This document shows, piece by piece, positions 51,230-59,231 of a stretch of 64,000 nt of DNA. The stretch's first letter is position 1, and each line of letters begins with the position of its first letter. The stretch is taken from the NCBI RefSeq assembly GCF_001425865.1, contig NZ_LMDS01000001.1, forward strand, positions 659,486-723,485, given 5' to 3'. Source of the stretch: Rhizobacter sp. Root404 (GTDB taxonomy: Bacteria; Pseudomonadota; Gammaproteobacteria; Burkholderiales; Burkholderiaceae_C). A program made the position numbers and the translations under genes. Under the pieces are notes generated by a model. That model had not been told where the DNA came from. It ran no database searches and saw nothing but the letters and a program-made list of their open reading frames with translations.

Positions 51230-51931
51230 ATGCACCACTTCAGCCGCCACATCGAACGCCATCGCACCGACCGGATCGGCTGGTTGCGCGCCGCGGTGCT
51301 CGGCGCCAACGACGGGATCGTCTCGACCGCCAGCCTGCTCGCCGGCGTCGCGGCGGCGAACGCGAGCCATGCAACGATCCTGACGACCGGGATCGCGGGC
51401 CTGGTGGCCGGGGCGATGTCGATGGCGGCGGGCGAGTACGTCTCGGTCCACTCGCAAGCCGACACCGAGGCGGCCGACCTGGCGCGCGAGCGCCGCGAAC
51501 TGACCGACGACCCGGCCGGCGAGCATCGCGAGCTGAAGGCGATCTACGTCGGCCGCGGGCTCGATCCCGACCTCGCCGACCGGGTCGCGGAAAGCCTGAT
51601 GGCCCACGACGCCATCGGTGCCCACTCGCGCGACGAGCTCGGCATCTCGGCGACGCTGCAGGCGCGTCCGGTGCAGGCCGCGCTCGCGTCGGCCGCCAGC
51701 TTCGCGGCCGGCGCCGCGCTGCCGCTCGCGGTGGCAGTGGTGGTGCGCGGCAGTGCGTTGCTGCCGTGGCTCAGCGTGATGTCGCTGCTCTTCCTCGCGC
51801 TGCTCGGCGCCACCGCCGCGCGGGCAGGCGGCGCCGGGGTGCTCGTCGGTGCCTGGCGCGTGACCTTCTGGGGCGCGCTCGCGATCGGCATCACGGCCGG
51901 CGTCGGGGCACTGTTCGGCGCCGTCGTCTGA
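51230..51931 (+). CDS. VIT1/CCC1-family transporter
   Basis: This 233-residue membrane protein is related to the vacuolar iron transporter family, which moves Fe(2+) or Mn(2+). It opens with AAVLGANDGIVSTASLLAGV, the family hallmark, followed by MSMAAGEYVSVHSQADTEAA. Five hydrophobic segments are present, with a charged central metal-binding region. The ATG at 51230 fits family length. Transport direction and metal are not certain in bacteria. Confidence 0.88.
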   Translation: MHHFSRHIERHRTDRIGWLRAAVLGANDGIVSTASLLAGVAAANASHATILTTGIAGLVAGAMSMAAGEYVSVHSQADTEAADLARERRELTDDPAGEHRELKAIYVGRGLDPDLADRVAESLMAHDAIGAHSRDELGISATLQARPVQAALASAASFAAGAALPLAVAVVVRGSALLPWLSVMSLLFLALLGATAARAGGAGVLVGAWRVTFWGALAIGITAGVGALFGAVV

Positions 51932-51991
51932 CCGGCGTCGTCCTTCCGTCTTTACTTCCTTCCCTTCACCCGCCTCCGAGCGCCGCTTGCC

Positions 51992-52519
51992 ATGCCGTCC
52001 CTTTCGTACGACCGCCGTTCCATCTTCTTCCATTGGCTGACCGCCGGCCTCGTCTTCGCGCTGTGGCTGGCGGGCCAGACCATCGACTGGTTCCCGAAGG
52101 GCGATGCCCGCGTCGCCGCCCGCAGCCTGCACATCGTGTTCGGCGCGCTGCTCGCGCTGGTGATTGCGCTGCGGATCGTCTGGCGCCTGTCGCCCGGCGC
52201 CGCCCACCCCCCGCCGGCGGGCGCCGGCGCGCTCGACACGGCGGCAGGACTGGCGCACCGCCTGCTCTATCTGCTGCTCGTCGTCACGGTGGCGCTGGGC
52301 GTGGCCAACGCCTGGGTCCGGGGCGACAGCGTCTTCGCGCTGTTCACGATCCCCGCGTTCGATCCGGGCAACCGCAACCTGCGGGAGATGGTGGAGGACT
52401 GGCACGGCCTCGCGGCGAACGTGCTGCTGGGCCTGGCGCTGTTCCACGCCGCGGCGGCGCTGCTGCATCAGTTCGTGCTGAAGGACGACCTGCTGCGGCG
52501 CATGTGGCCGCGGCGCTGA
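51992..52519 (+). CDS. Cytochrome b561 family protein
   Basis: This 175-residue inner-membrane protein has four transmembrane helices and conserved heme-ligand histidines (IFFHWLTAGLVFALWLAG, SLHIVFGALLALVIALRI, LAHRLLYLLLVV, DWHGLAANVLLGLALFHAAA). It likely passes electrons between quinol and periplasmic acceptors. It follows the VIT gene by 60 bases. Confidence 0.92.
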   Translation: MPSLSYDRRSIFFHWLTAGLVFALWLAGQTIDWFPKGDARVAARSLHIVFGALLALVIALRIVWRLSPGAAHPPPAGAGALDTAAGLAHRLLYLLLVVTVALGVANAWVRGDSVFALFTIPAFDPGNRNLREMVEDWHGLAANVLLGLALFHAAAALLHQFVLKDDLLRRMWPRR

Positions 52520-52532
52520 CTGCGCGGCGGCC

Positions 52533-53354
52533 TCAGTCCTGGCGCACGACAGCCACGTGGGCGCGGATTTGCGCGTCGATCGGCCCGGTCCCGAAACGCC
52601 GGGTCAGCGCGGCGGCGCAGAACTCGGTCGCCGCGGCCAGCCCCTCGGGTGACCGGGTGGCGATTTCATTGCGCAGCGGCGTGCCCTGGCAGTAGGCGAT
52701 CGCGGCCGCGAGCGCGGACGGCGCTCGGCTGCGCGCGGACACGATCTCGAACCGCGCGGGCGCGACGAAGCCGGCCTTCGCCAGGTCGGCCGCGAGCGGG
52801 GCGTGCTCGTGGTGGCCGTGCGGCGTGCGCGCCATGAAGCGCGGCGGGTCGGCGGGGTAGAGCTCGGCGAGCGCCTGCGTGACCGCGTCGGCGATCTCGT
52901 TGGTCTCGATCCGGTCCCAGACGTTGAACAGGAAGCTGCCGCCCGGGCGGAGCACCCGCCGCACCTCGGCAAACGCGCCGGGCCGGTCGGGGAAGAACAT
53001 CACGCCGAACTGGCAGACCACGGCATCGAAGCCGGCGGCGTCGAACGGCAGCTGCTGCGCATCGGCCGGCTGCCAGTGCACCGCGCGCGCGGTGCCGATC
53101 GCCTCGGCCCGCGCCAGCATCGGCGGGTTCAGGTCGGTCGCGACGATGTCGGTCGATGCGGGCAGCGCCCGCGCCAGCGCCCGCGTGACCACGCCGGTGC
53201 CGGCCGCGGTCTCGAGCACGCGCGCCGGATTCAGTGCCGCGACCCGCGCCGCCATGTCCACGGCGTACGGCTCGAAGATCAGCGGCACCATCAGGGTGTC
53301 GTACAGCTCCGGGATCGAGCCTGCGAAGACCGTGTCGGTCGCGGATCCGTCCAT
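52533..53354 (-). CDS. Class I SAM-dependent methyltransferase
   Basis: This 273-residue enzyme of the UbiE/methyltransferase-11 type has motif I as VLETAAGTGVVTRALARALP (about residues 45-64), the acidic ATDLNPPMLARAEA, and a later FDAVVCQFGVMFFPDRPGAF. The substrate is unknown. It is convergent with cytochrome b561 and upstream of the co-oriented argH. Confidence 0.88.
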   Translation of the reverse strand: MDGSATDTVFAGSIPELYDTLMVPLIFEPYAVDMAARVAALNPARVLETAAGTGVVTRALARALPASTDIVATDLNPPMLARAEAIGTARAVHWQPADAQQLPFDAAGFDAVVCQFGVMFFPDRPGAFAEVRRVLRPGGSFLFNVWDRIETNEIADAVTQALAELYPADPPRFMARTPHGHHEHAPLAADLAKAGFVAPARFEIVSARSRAPSALAAAIAYCQGTPLRNEIATRSPEGLAAATEFCAAALTRRFGTGPIDAQIRAHVAVVRQD

Positions 53355-53397
53355 GCCGGGCTCCTTCGTGTGCGCCGCGCGGGCGCCGGAAGTCGAA

Positions 53398-54795
53398 CTA
53401 TGCCAGCCGCGCCCGGTGTCGCGCCACCTGCGCGCGCACCTGCGCCGGCGCGGTGCCGCCGAGCAGGTTGCGGGCGTTCAGCGAGCCGCGCAGGCTCAGC
53501 ACCTCGTAGACGTCGTCGGCGATCGTCGGGTTGAACGACCGGAGCGTGTCCAGCGGCAGGTCGGACAGGTCCATGCCGCGCTGGATCGCAAACTTGACCG
53601 CATGCGCGACGACCTCGTGCGCGTCGCGGAACGGCAGGCCCTTCTTGACCAGGTAGTCGGCCAGGTCGGTGGCGGTCGCGTAGCCGCGCAGCGCGGCGCG
53701 CTCCATCGCCTCCGGCTTCACGGTGATGCCCGCGACCAGCTCGATGAAGATGCGCAGCGTGTCCTTGAGCGTGTCGACCGTGTCGAACAGCGGCTCCTTG
53801 TCTTCCTGGTTGTCCTTGTTGTAGGCCAGCGGCTGGCCCTTCATCAGCGTGATCAGCCCCATCAGGTGGCCGACCACGCGGCCGGTCTTGCCGCGCGCGA
53901 GTTCGGGCACGTCGGGGTTCTTCTTCTGCGGCATGATCGACGAGCCGGTACAGAAGCGATCGGCCAGGTCGATGAAGCCGAAGTTCTGGCTCATCCACAG
54001 CACCAGTTCCTCGCTGAGGCGCGAGAAGTGGATCATGCACAGCGCGGCGGCCGAGGTGAACTCGATCGCGAAGTCGCGGTCGCTCACGGCGTCCAGGCTG
54101 TTCTGGCAAACCCCGTCCATGCCGAGCGTCTTCGCGACCCGCTCGCGATCGAGCGGGTAGCTCGTCCCGGCCAGCGCCGCGGCGCCGAGCGGCAGCCGGT
54201 TCGTGCGCCTGAAGACATCGCCCATGCGCTCGGCATCGCGCGAGAACATCTCCACGTACGCCAGCAGGTGGTGCCCGAAGCTCACCGGCTGAGCCACCTG
54301 CAGGTGCGTGAAGCCGGGCAGGATCACCTCGGCGTTCTTCTCGGCCACCTCGACGAGCGCGCGCTGCAGCTCGTTCAGCAGCCCGCCGATCGCGGTGATC
54401 TCGTCGCGCAGCCACAGCCGCACGTCGGTCGCGACCTGGTCGTTGCGCGAGCGGCCGGTGTGCAGGCGCTTGCCGGCGTCGCCGACCAGGCTGGTCAGGC
54501 GCGCCTCGATGTTCAGGTGGACGTCTTCCAGGTCGAGCTTCCATTCGAAGCGGCCGGCCTCGATCTCCTGCGTGATCTGCGCCATGCCGCGCTGGATCGC
54601 CGCCAGGTCGTCGGCGCCGATGATCTGCTGCGCCGCGAGCATCTCGGCGTGCGCGAGCGAGCCGGTGATGTCCGCCTTCCACAGCCGCTGGTCGAAGCCG
54701 ACGCTGGCGGTGTAGCGCTTGACGAGGTCGCTCATCGGTTCGGAGAACAGCGCCGACCAGGCCTGGGATTTTTTGTCGAGTTGGTTGGAGGACAT
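53398..54795 (-). CDS. argH: Argininosuccinate lyase
   Basis: This 465-residue cytoplasmic enzyme performs the last step of arginine synthesis, splitting argininosuccinate to arginine and fumarate. The superfamily signature is [12 protein letters not shown], and [20 protein letters not shown] and [20 protein letters not shown] (the catalytic His region) are intact. The ATG at 54795 is chosen over one 18 bases upstream. It diverges from an AlgZ/AlgR-like pair, an arrangement also known in Pseudomonas and many Burkholderiales. Confidence 0.96.
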   Translation of the reverse strand: MSSNQLDKKSQAWSALFSEPMSDLVKRYTASVGFDQRLWKADITGSLAHAEMLAAQQIIGADDLAAIQRGMAQITQEIEAGRFEWKLDLEDVHLNIEARLTSLVGDAGKRLHTGRSRNDQVATDVRLWLRDEITAIGGLLNELQRALVEVAEKNAEVILPGFTHLQVAQPVSFGHHLLAYVEMFSRDAERMGDVFRRTNRLPLGAAALAGTSYPLDRERVAKTLGMDGVCQNSLDAVSDRDFAIEFTSAAALCMIHFSRLSEELVLWMSQNFGFIDLADRFCTGSSIMPQKKNPDVPELARGKTGRVVGHLMGLITLMKGQPLAYNKDNQEDKEPLFDTVDTLKDTLRIFIELVAGITVKPEAMERAALRGYATATDLADYLVKKGLPFRDAHEVVAHAVKFAIQRGMDLSDLPLDTLRSFNPTIADDVYEVLSLRGSLNARNLLGGTAPAQVRAQVARHRARLA

Positions 54796-54846
54796 GCGTG
54801 CGGCGCTGGACAATGCGGGTCAGCCGGATTCTATCGAGGCCCCTCC

Positions 54847-55953
54847 TTGATTCGTCGCTCGTTCCCGCCCGACACCCCCGCGCCCGTGGCTTCGCGGCCC
54901 GGCGAACTGCGCACCTCCGGCTTCGGCACCACCTTGTTCGACGCGCTCGCGCCGCCCCCGGCCCCGGCCGCGCCGACATCCGATTCGGTCTTCGATGTGT
55001 GCCACGTCGGCGTCGTGCTGCGGGCCTTGCTGTTCGTGCACGGCGTGCTCGCGATCGGCGCGCTGTTCGTCGCGCCGACCTGGGCCAGCTGGCTGGTCGC
55101 GTTCGCGACCGGCTCGAGCGCGGCGCTGCCGGCGGTGCTGGTCTGGCTGCTCGTGGCCTGCGCCGCGCGTCGGCCCTTCGGCGCATTGCCGGTGGCCGGG
55201 CAGTGGGCGGTGGCGATCGGCCTGGGCGCACTCAGCGGCGCGGCGGGCTCGGTGTTCGTCTGGCTCGCGGCCGGCGACCCGGCGGGCGTGCCGGCCTGGC
55301 TGGCGCCGGCGCTGGCCGGTGCCGCGCTCGCTGCGGTCGTGTTCCAGTGGCTGCAGCTGCGTGCCGAGGCGCTGCTGCCGGCCGACACGACGGCGCGGCT
55401 CGCGGAACTGCAGTCGCGCATCCGGCCGCATTTCCTGTTCAACACGCTCAACACCGCGCTGGCGCTGGTGCGCCACGACCCGGCCCGCGCCGAGGCGGTG
55501 CTCGAGGACCTGGCCGAGCTGTTCCGCGTCGCGATCACCGAGAACGCCGAGTCGGTGTCGCTGGCCGAGGAGGTCGAGCTCGCGCAGCGCTACCTGGCGA
55601 TCGAGCAGGTGCGCTTCGGCGACCGGCTGATCGTGACCTGGGAACTCGATCCCGACGCCGGCCACGCCCGCGTGCCGCCGCTGCTGCTGCAGCCGCTGGT
55701 CGAGAACGCGGTGCGGCACGGCGTCGAGCCGGCCGACGGCGGCGGCGTGATCCGGGTGCGCACGCGGGTCAAGCTCGGGCGCGCGCTGATCTCGATCGTC
55801 AACAGCGTGCCGCCGAACGGCTCCGAACCCGGCCACGGCATCGCGCTGCGCAACGTGCGCGACCGGCTGCGCCTGATGCACGACGTCGCGGCCCAGTTCG
55901 AGACGCGGCGCGATGCCGACGTGTTCCGCGTCCAGATCGTGGTGCCCTTGTGA
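54847..55953 (+). CDS. LytS/AlgZ-like sensor histidine kinase
   Basis: This sensor kinase has 368 residues if translated from the TTG at 54847; a GTG at 54886 is an alternative. Four membrane helices (about residues 55-180) precede a HisKA_7TM/His_kinase domain with the phospho-acceptor motif RPHFLFNTLNTAL (His195). The ATP-binding part has LLQPLVENAVRHGVEP and GHGIALRNVRDRLRL. Synteny with argH and the LytTR regulator suggests AlgZ (FimS). The signal is unknown. Its stop overlaps the regulator start. Confidence 0.88.
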   Translation: MIRRSFPPDTPAPVASRPGELRTSGFGTTLFDALAPPPAPAAPTSDSVFDVCHVGVVLRALLFVHGVLAIGALFVAPTWASWLVAFATGSSAALPAVLVWLLVACAARRPFGALPVAGQWAVAIGLGALSGAAGSVFVWLAAGDPAGVPAWLAPALAGAALAAVVFQWLQLRAEALLPADTTARLAELQSRIRPHFLFNTLNTALALVRHDPARAEAVLEDLAELFRVAITENAESVSLAEEVELAQRYLAIEQVRFGDRLIVTWELDPDAGHARVPPLLLQPLVENAVRHGVEPADGGGVIRVRTRVKLGRALISIVNSVPPNGSEPGHGIALRNVRDRLRLMHDVAAQFETRRDADVFRVQIVVPL

Positions 55954-56741
55954 GCGCGGCCGCTTCCGTCCTTCGCGTGCTGCTGGTCGACGACGAGGAA
56001 CTGGCGCGCCTGCGCCTGCGCGGCCTGGTGCACGACTGCGTCGAGCCGAAGGCCAGCGTCGTCGGCGAGGCCGCGAATGCGCTGCAGGCGCTGGCCTGGC
56101 TGGCCGGGCACGCGTGCGACGCGGTGCTGCTCGACGTGCAGATGCCCGGGCGCGACGGCACGCAACTCGCCGCCGAGCTCAAGCGGCTCGCCAATGCGCC
56201 GGCGGTGGTGTTCGTCACCGCGCATGCGCAGCACGCGCTGCAGGCCTTCGATCTGGAGGCCGTCGACTACCTGACCAAGCCGGTGCGCCGCGAACGCCTG
56301 CACGCGGCGCTGCAGCGGGTCGCGCAGCGGCGCGCGCTGCGGCAGGCGAGCCCGTTGCCGGTTGCGGCTGCCGACGAGGCGCCGGCCATCATGGTCACCG
56401 ACCGCGGCCGCGTGCTGCGCGTGCCGCTGGCCGAGGTGTTGTATTTCAAGGCCGAGCTGAAGTACGTGACGCTGCGCACCGCCGACCACACCTACGTGCT
56501 CGACGAGGCGCTGAGCGACCTCGAACAGCGCCTGGGCGACGGCTTCCTGCGCGTGCACCGCAATGCGCTGGTCGCGCGCAACGCGGTCCGGGCGCTGGAG
56601 CGCCGCACGCTGGCCGGCGAACGTGACGACGACAGCGGCGAGGGCTGGGCCGTGCGCATGGCGCCGGTCGACGAATGGCTTGCGGTGTCGCGCCGTCAGG
56701 TCGCGGCGGTGCGCGACGCGCTGGTGGCCCTGGGGCGTTGA
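55950..56741 (+). CDS. LytTR-family response regulator, AlgR-like
   Basis: This 263-residue regulator has a receiver domain (Asp62 in VLLDVQMPGRDG, TKPVRRERL) and a C-terminal LytTR DNA-binding domain (VLYFKAELKYVTLRTADHTY and FLRVHRNALVARNAVRALER). It starts with GTG 55950, overlapping the kinase stop by four bases (GTGA). AlgR-type regulators control pili and exopolysaccharide in Pseudomonas; the target here is not known. The usual next gene, hemC, is absent; an unknown gene follows one base after the stop. Confidence 0.9.
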   Translation: MSAAASVLRVLLVDDEELARLRLRGLVHDCVEPKASVVGEAANALQALAWLAGHACDAVLLDVQMPGRDGTQLAAELKRLANAPAVVFVTAHAQHALQAFDLEAVDYLTKPVRRERLHAALQRVAQRRALRQASPLPVAAADEAPAIMVTDRGRVLRVPLAEVLYFKAELKYVTLRTADHTYVLDEALSDLEQRLGDGFLRVHRNALVARNAVRALERRTLAGERDDDSGEGWAVRMAPVDEWLAVSRRQVAAVRDALVALGR

Positions 56742-56742
56742 G

Positions 56743-57933
56743 ATGGTCGTCGACCTGCCGCGGCGCTGGCGCTGGACGATCGTCGGCGCGTGCGCGGTGG
56801 TGGTGGCGCTCGGGCTGGTCTTCGTCGGCCTGACGCGGTTGGAGGCCGGTGCCGCGAGTGCTGAGACGCCGGCGATCGCACGGGCCGCGGCGGTCGCACC
56901 GCCGATCGCGGTGGCCCGCCCCGAGCCGCCCGAGCCGGCCGCGTCCGCCGCCGAGCGGCACGCGAGCGACGAAGTCCAGGTCTGCGGCGGCGCCTGGGTG
57001 CGGACCGAGCCCGACGGCTCGTTCGACCGGGCCGAGTTCGATCGCGCGACCGGGCTGCCGCGACAGCGCGAGCGCGTGCTGGCGGCGCTGCGTTCCAGCC
57101 CGAGCGAACTGGCGCGCGCCGCGGCGCTGTTGCTGGCCGGGGCCGACACCGCGGAGCCGGCGGCGCGGCCGGCACGCGTGGCCGATCCGCTCGCGCGGAT
57201 CGCGCTGGCCTCGACCGACCCGCGCGTCTATGCCCTCGCGTTCAAGGCCTGCGGTGGACTGCGCGAGCGCGGCGAAGGCGCCTGCCGGATGCTGAGCGCC
57301 GAGCAGTGGGCGCGCCTGGACCCGGACAATGCCGCCCCGTGGCGCTTCATCCACGCCGCCGGGTCGGCCCGCGGCGATGTGGCGGCGCAGGAGGAGGCGC
57401 TGTTCCGACTGGCGCGCGCGCGCCGCAGCGCGAGCGGCTTCTTCGACGTGGCGGGCGCCGTGCTGGCCGTCACGCCGGACGACGAGGCCGCGCTGCTGGC
57501 GGCGTCGACGCTGGTGACCGAGGCCATCGGCATCGAGGCGGCGGTGGCGCTGCCTTCGATGCAGCCGCTGGTGCAGGCCTGCCGGGGCCCTGCGTTGCGC
57601 GATCCGAACCGGGCCCAGACCTGCAGGCTGCTCGCCGAGGCGCTGACCGAGCGCGCCGACACGCTGCTCGACCGCATGATCGGCGTCGCGGTCGGCCGGG
57701 AGATCGGCTGGTCGGTGCAGCGCACCGACCGGATGCGGGGCGAGTACACGGCCTACCTGGCCTCGCTGGCGGACTCGGGCGTGCCCGAGCGCAGCGCTGA
57801 ATCGCTGGGGTGCGCCCGCATCCGCCGCGATCTCGATCGCCTGCGTCGGACCGCTGCGCTCGGCGAAGTGGGTGCGATGCGCGAGTGGGTGACGGCGTCG
57901 GGCAAACCGGCCTGGGTGGACCCGGTCCGCTAG
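56743..57933 (+). CDS. Uncharacterised protein with N-terminal membrane anchor
   Basis: I do not recognise this 396-residue protein. One N-terminal transmembrane helix (VGACAVVVALGLVFVGL, residues about 13-29) is followed by an A/P/E-rich linker and an alpha-helical, leucine-, alanine- and arginine-rich region with scattered cysteines (at least five: VQVCGGAW, FKACGGL, GACRML, QACRGP, QTCRLL). Helix-turn repeats resembling TPR or Sel1-like units are possible. It begins one base after the AlgR-like gene, suggesting co-transcription. Confidence 0.7.
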   Translation: MVVDLPRRWRWTIVGACAVVVALGLVFVGLTRLEAGAASAETPAIARAAAVAPPIAVARPEPPEPAASAAERHASDEVQVCGGAWVRTEPDGSFDRAEFDRATGLPRQRERVLAALRSSPSELARAAALLLAGADTAEPAARPARVADPLARIALASTDPRVYALAFKACGGLRERGEGACRMLSAEQWARLDPDNAAPWRFIHAAGSARGDVAAQEEALFRLARARRSASGFFDVAGAVLAVTPDDEAALLAASTLVTEAIGIEAAVALPSMQPLVQACRGPALRDPNRAQTCRLLAEALTERADTLLDRMIGVAVGREIGWSVQRTDRMRGEYTAYLASLADSGVPERSAESLGCARIRRDLDRLRRTAALGEVGAMREWVTASGKPAWVDPVR

Positions 57934-58175
57934 GGCCGCTCGATGAACAACGCCGCGCACAGCGCGACGCCCACGAGGTACATCAGCCAGGTCCGCGAGA
58001 CTGCGTACGGGTACAGCATCAGCGCCACGCCGATCCACACCTTCAGCGGCTGCGCGTTCTTCCGCCCGTAACGGAACGCGCCGAGCCCGACCAGCCCGAA
58101 CACGATCGCGCCGAAGATGTAGGCCGGGCTCGGCAGCGTGAGCCCGAGCGCCTGCAACTGGTTGAGTTCGTCCAT
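57930..58175 (-). CDS. Small membrane protein of unknown function
   Basis: This 81-residue protein has about three hydrophobic segments (IFGAIVFGLVGLGAF, VWIGVALMLYPYAVS and LMYLVGVALCAALFI). The pattern YIFGAIVFGLVGLGAFRYGR is common in small conserved inner-membrane proteins of Burkholderiales. It overlaps the preceding convergent gene by four bases at the stops. No function is implied. Confidence 0.7.
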   Translation of the reverse strand: MDELNQLQALGLTLPSPAYIFGAIVFGLVGLGAFRYGRKNAQPLKVWIGVALMLYPYAVSRTWLMYLVGVALCAALFIERP

Positions 58176-58190
58176 CGCTGCCGATGGTAC

Positions 58191-59090
58191 TCAGGTCGCG
58201 GCGGCGGCCGACAGGTGCTCGACCAGCCGGCGCGCCGCCGCCTGCAACGCGTCGAAGCGGCGGTAGCAGACCACGAACTGGCGGTCGGCCCACGCGTCGC
58301 GCAGCGCCACGACGCGGATCCCGAGCCCGGCCGCGTTCGCTGCCACCTGCGCGGGGATCACGCTGACGCCGAGGCCGGCCGCGACGACGCGCAGCGCGGC
58401 GTCGAAGTTCGAGACGATCACCCGGTAGCGCACCGTGTGGCCGCTGCGCGCCGCGGAGCGCCGCAGCATCGTGTGCACCGCGGTCGATGGCGCGAGGCCG
58501 ACATGGTCGTGGTCGAGGGTCTGCTCGAAGCGCAGCGCGCGGTGTGTCGCCAGCGGGTGATCGGCCGGCACGGCCAGCGCGAGCCGGTCGCGCCGGTAGG
58601 GGCGTTGCTCGAGGCCATCGAGCGGGGTGTGGTCCCAGCAGACGCCGAGCGCCGCGCTGCCGTCGCGCAGTTCGCGCACCAGGTCGGTCGAGATGCGCTC
58701 CTCGATGTCGACCTGGATGTCGCGGTTCGACGGCACGCGCATGAACGCGGCGAGGTCGTCGAGCAGCGATTCCGCGATCGCCGAGGCCGAGGCCAGCAGC
58801 CGCACCTGGCCGCGACCGGCGACGCCGAGCGCGGCGACGTCGCGCTCGATCCGGTCGACGCTGAACAGGATGCTGCGCGCATGTTCGAGCAGCGCCGCGC
58901 CGGCCGGCGTGACCTCGACGCCGCGGCGATGCCGCGCCAGCACCGGCGTGCCGAGCGTCGCTTCGAGCTGGGCGATGCGCTTGCTGATCGCCGACGGCTC
59001 GATGTGTTCCTGCTCGGCGGCGCGCGCGATGCTGCGCAGGTCGCTGACGGCGACCAGCAGGCGCAGGGTCTTGAGATCGAGGTCGGGCAT
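58191..59090 (-). CDS. LysR-family transcriptional regulator
   Basis: This 299-residue regulator has an N-terminal winged helix-turn-helix (LKTLRLLVAVSDLRSIARAA and EPSAISKRIAQLEATLGTPV) and a C-terminal periplasmic-binding-like effector domain (from about residue 90). It diverges from the lyase-transferase fusion gene, its likely target. The start is taken as ATG 59090; ATG 59105 is an alternative. The 141-base spacer contains several dyads. Confidence 0.92.
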   Translation of the reverse strand: MPDLDLKTLRLLVAVSDLRSIARAAEQEHIEPSAISKRIAQLEATLGTPVLARHRRGVEVTPAGAALLEHARSILFSVDRIERDVAALGVAGRGQVRLLASASAIAESLLDDLAAFMRVPSNRDIQVDIEERISTDLVRELRDGSAALGVCWDHTPLDGLEQRPYRRDRLALAVPADHPLATHRALRFEQTLDHDHVGLAPSTAVHTMLRRSAARSGHTVRYRVIVSNFDAALRVVAAGLGVSVIPAQVAANAAGLGIRVVALRDAWADRQFVVCYRRFDALQAAARRLVEHLSAAAAT

Positions 59091-59099
59091 GGGGCGTAC

Positions 59100-59163
59100 A
59101 GACATTCCGGTTCGGAAGCATAGCCGTTCCGAATTACCACTGGTGGTTCCCGTCGGAATGTCT
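59100..59163. promoter_or_regulatory. Nested dyads in the LysR / fusion-gene spacer
   Basis: Three inverted repeats lie in the divergent spacer. AGACATTCCG (59100-59109) pairs with CGGAATGTCT (59154-59163). TTCGGAA-N9-TTCCGAA spans 59111-59133. ACCAC-TG-GTGGT spans 59136-59147. LysR-type regulators bind such sites; which dyad is the primary one cannot be told. Confidence 0.55.
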
Positions 59164-59231
59164 ACAGTCGCGGGCAACGATCGATCCCGCCGCACCGGCG
59201 CCGACCGGCGCGCACGCCAGGAGATTCTCGA

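Noticed and set aside
52879..55953. Plus-strand open frame of 1024 codons
   Set aside because: The first two-thirds is antisense to a methyltransferase and argH; only the C-terminal kinase part is real.
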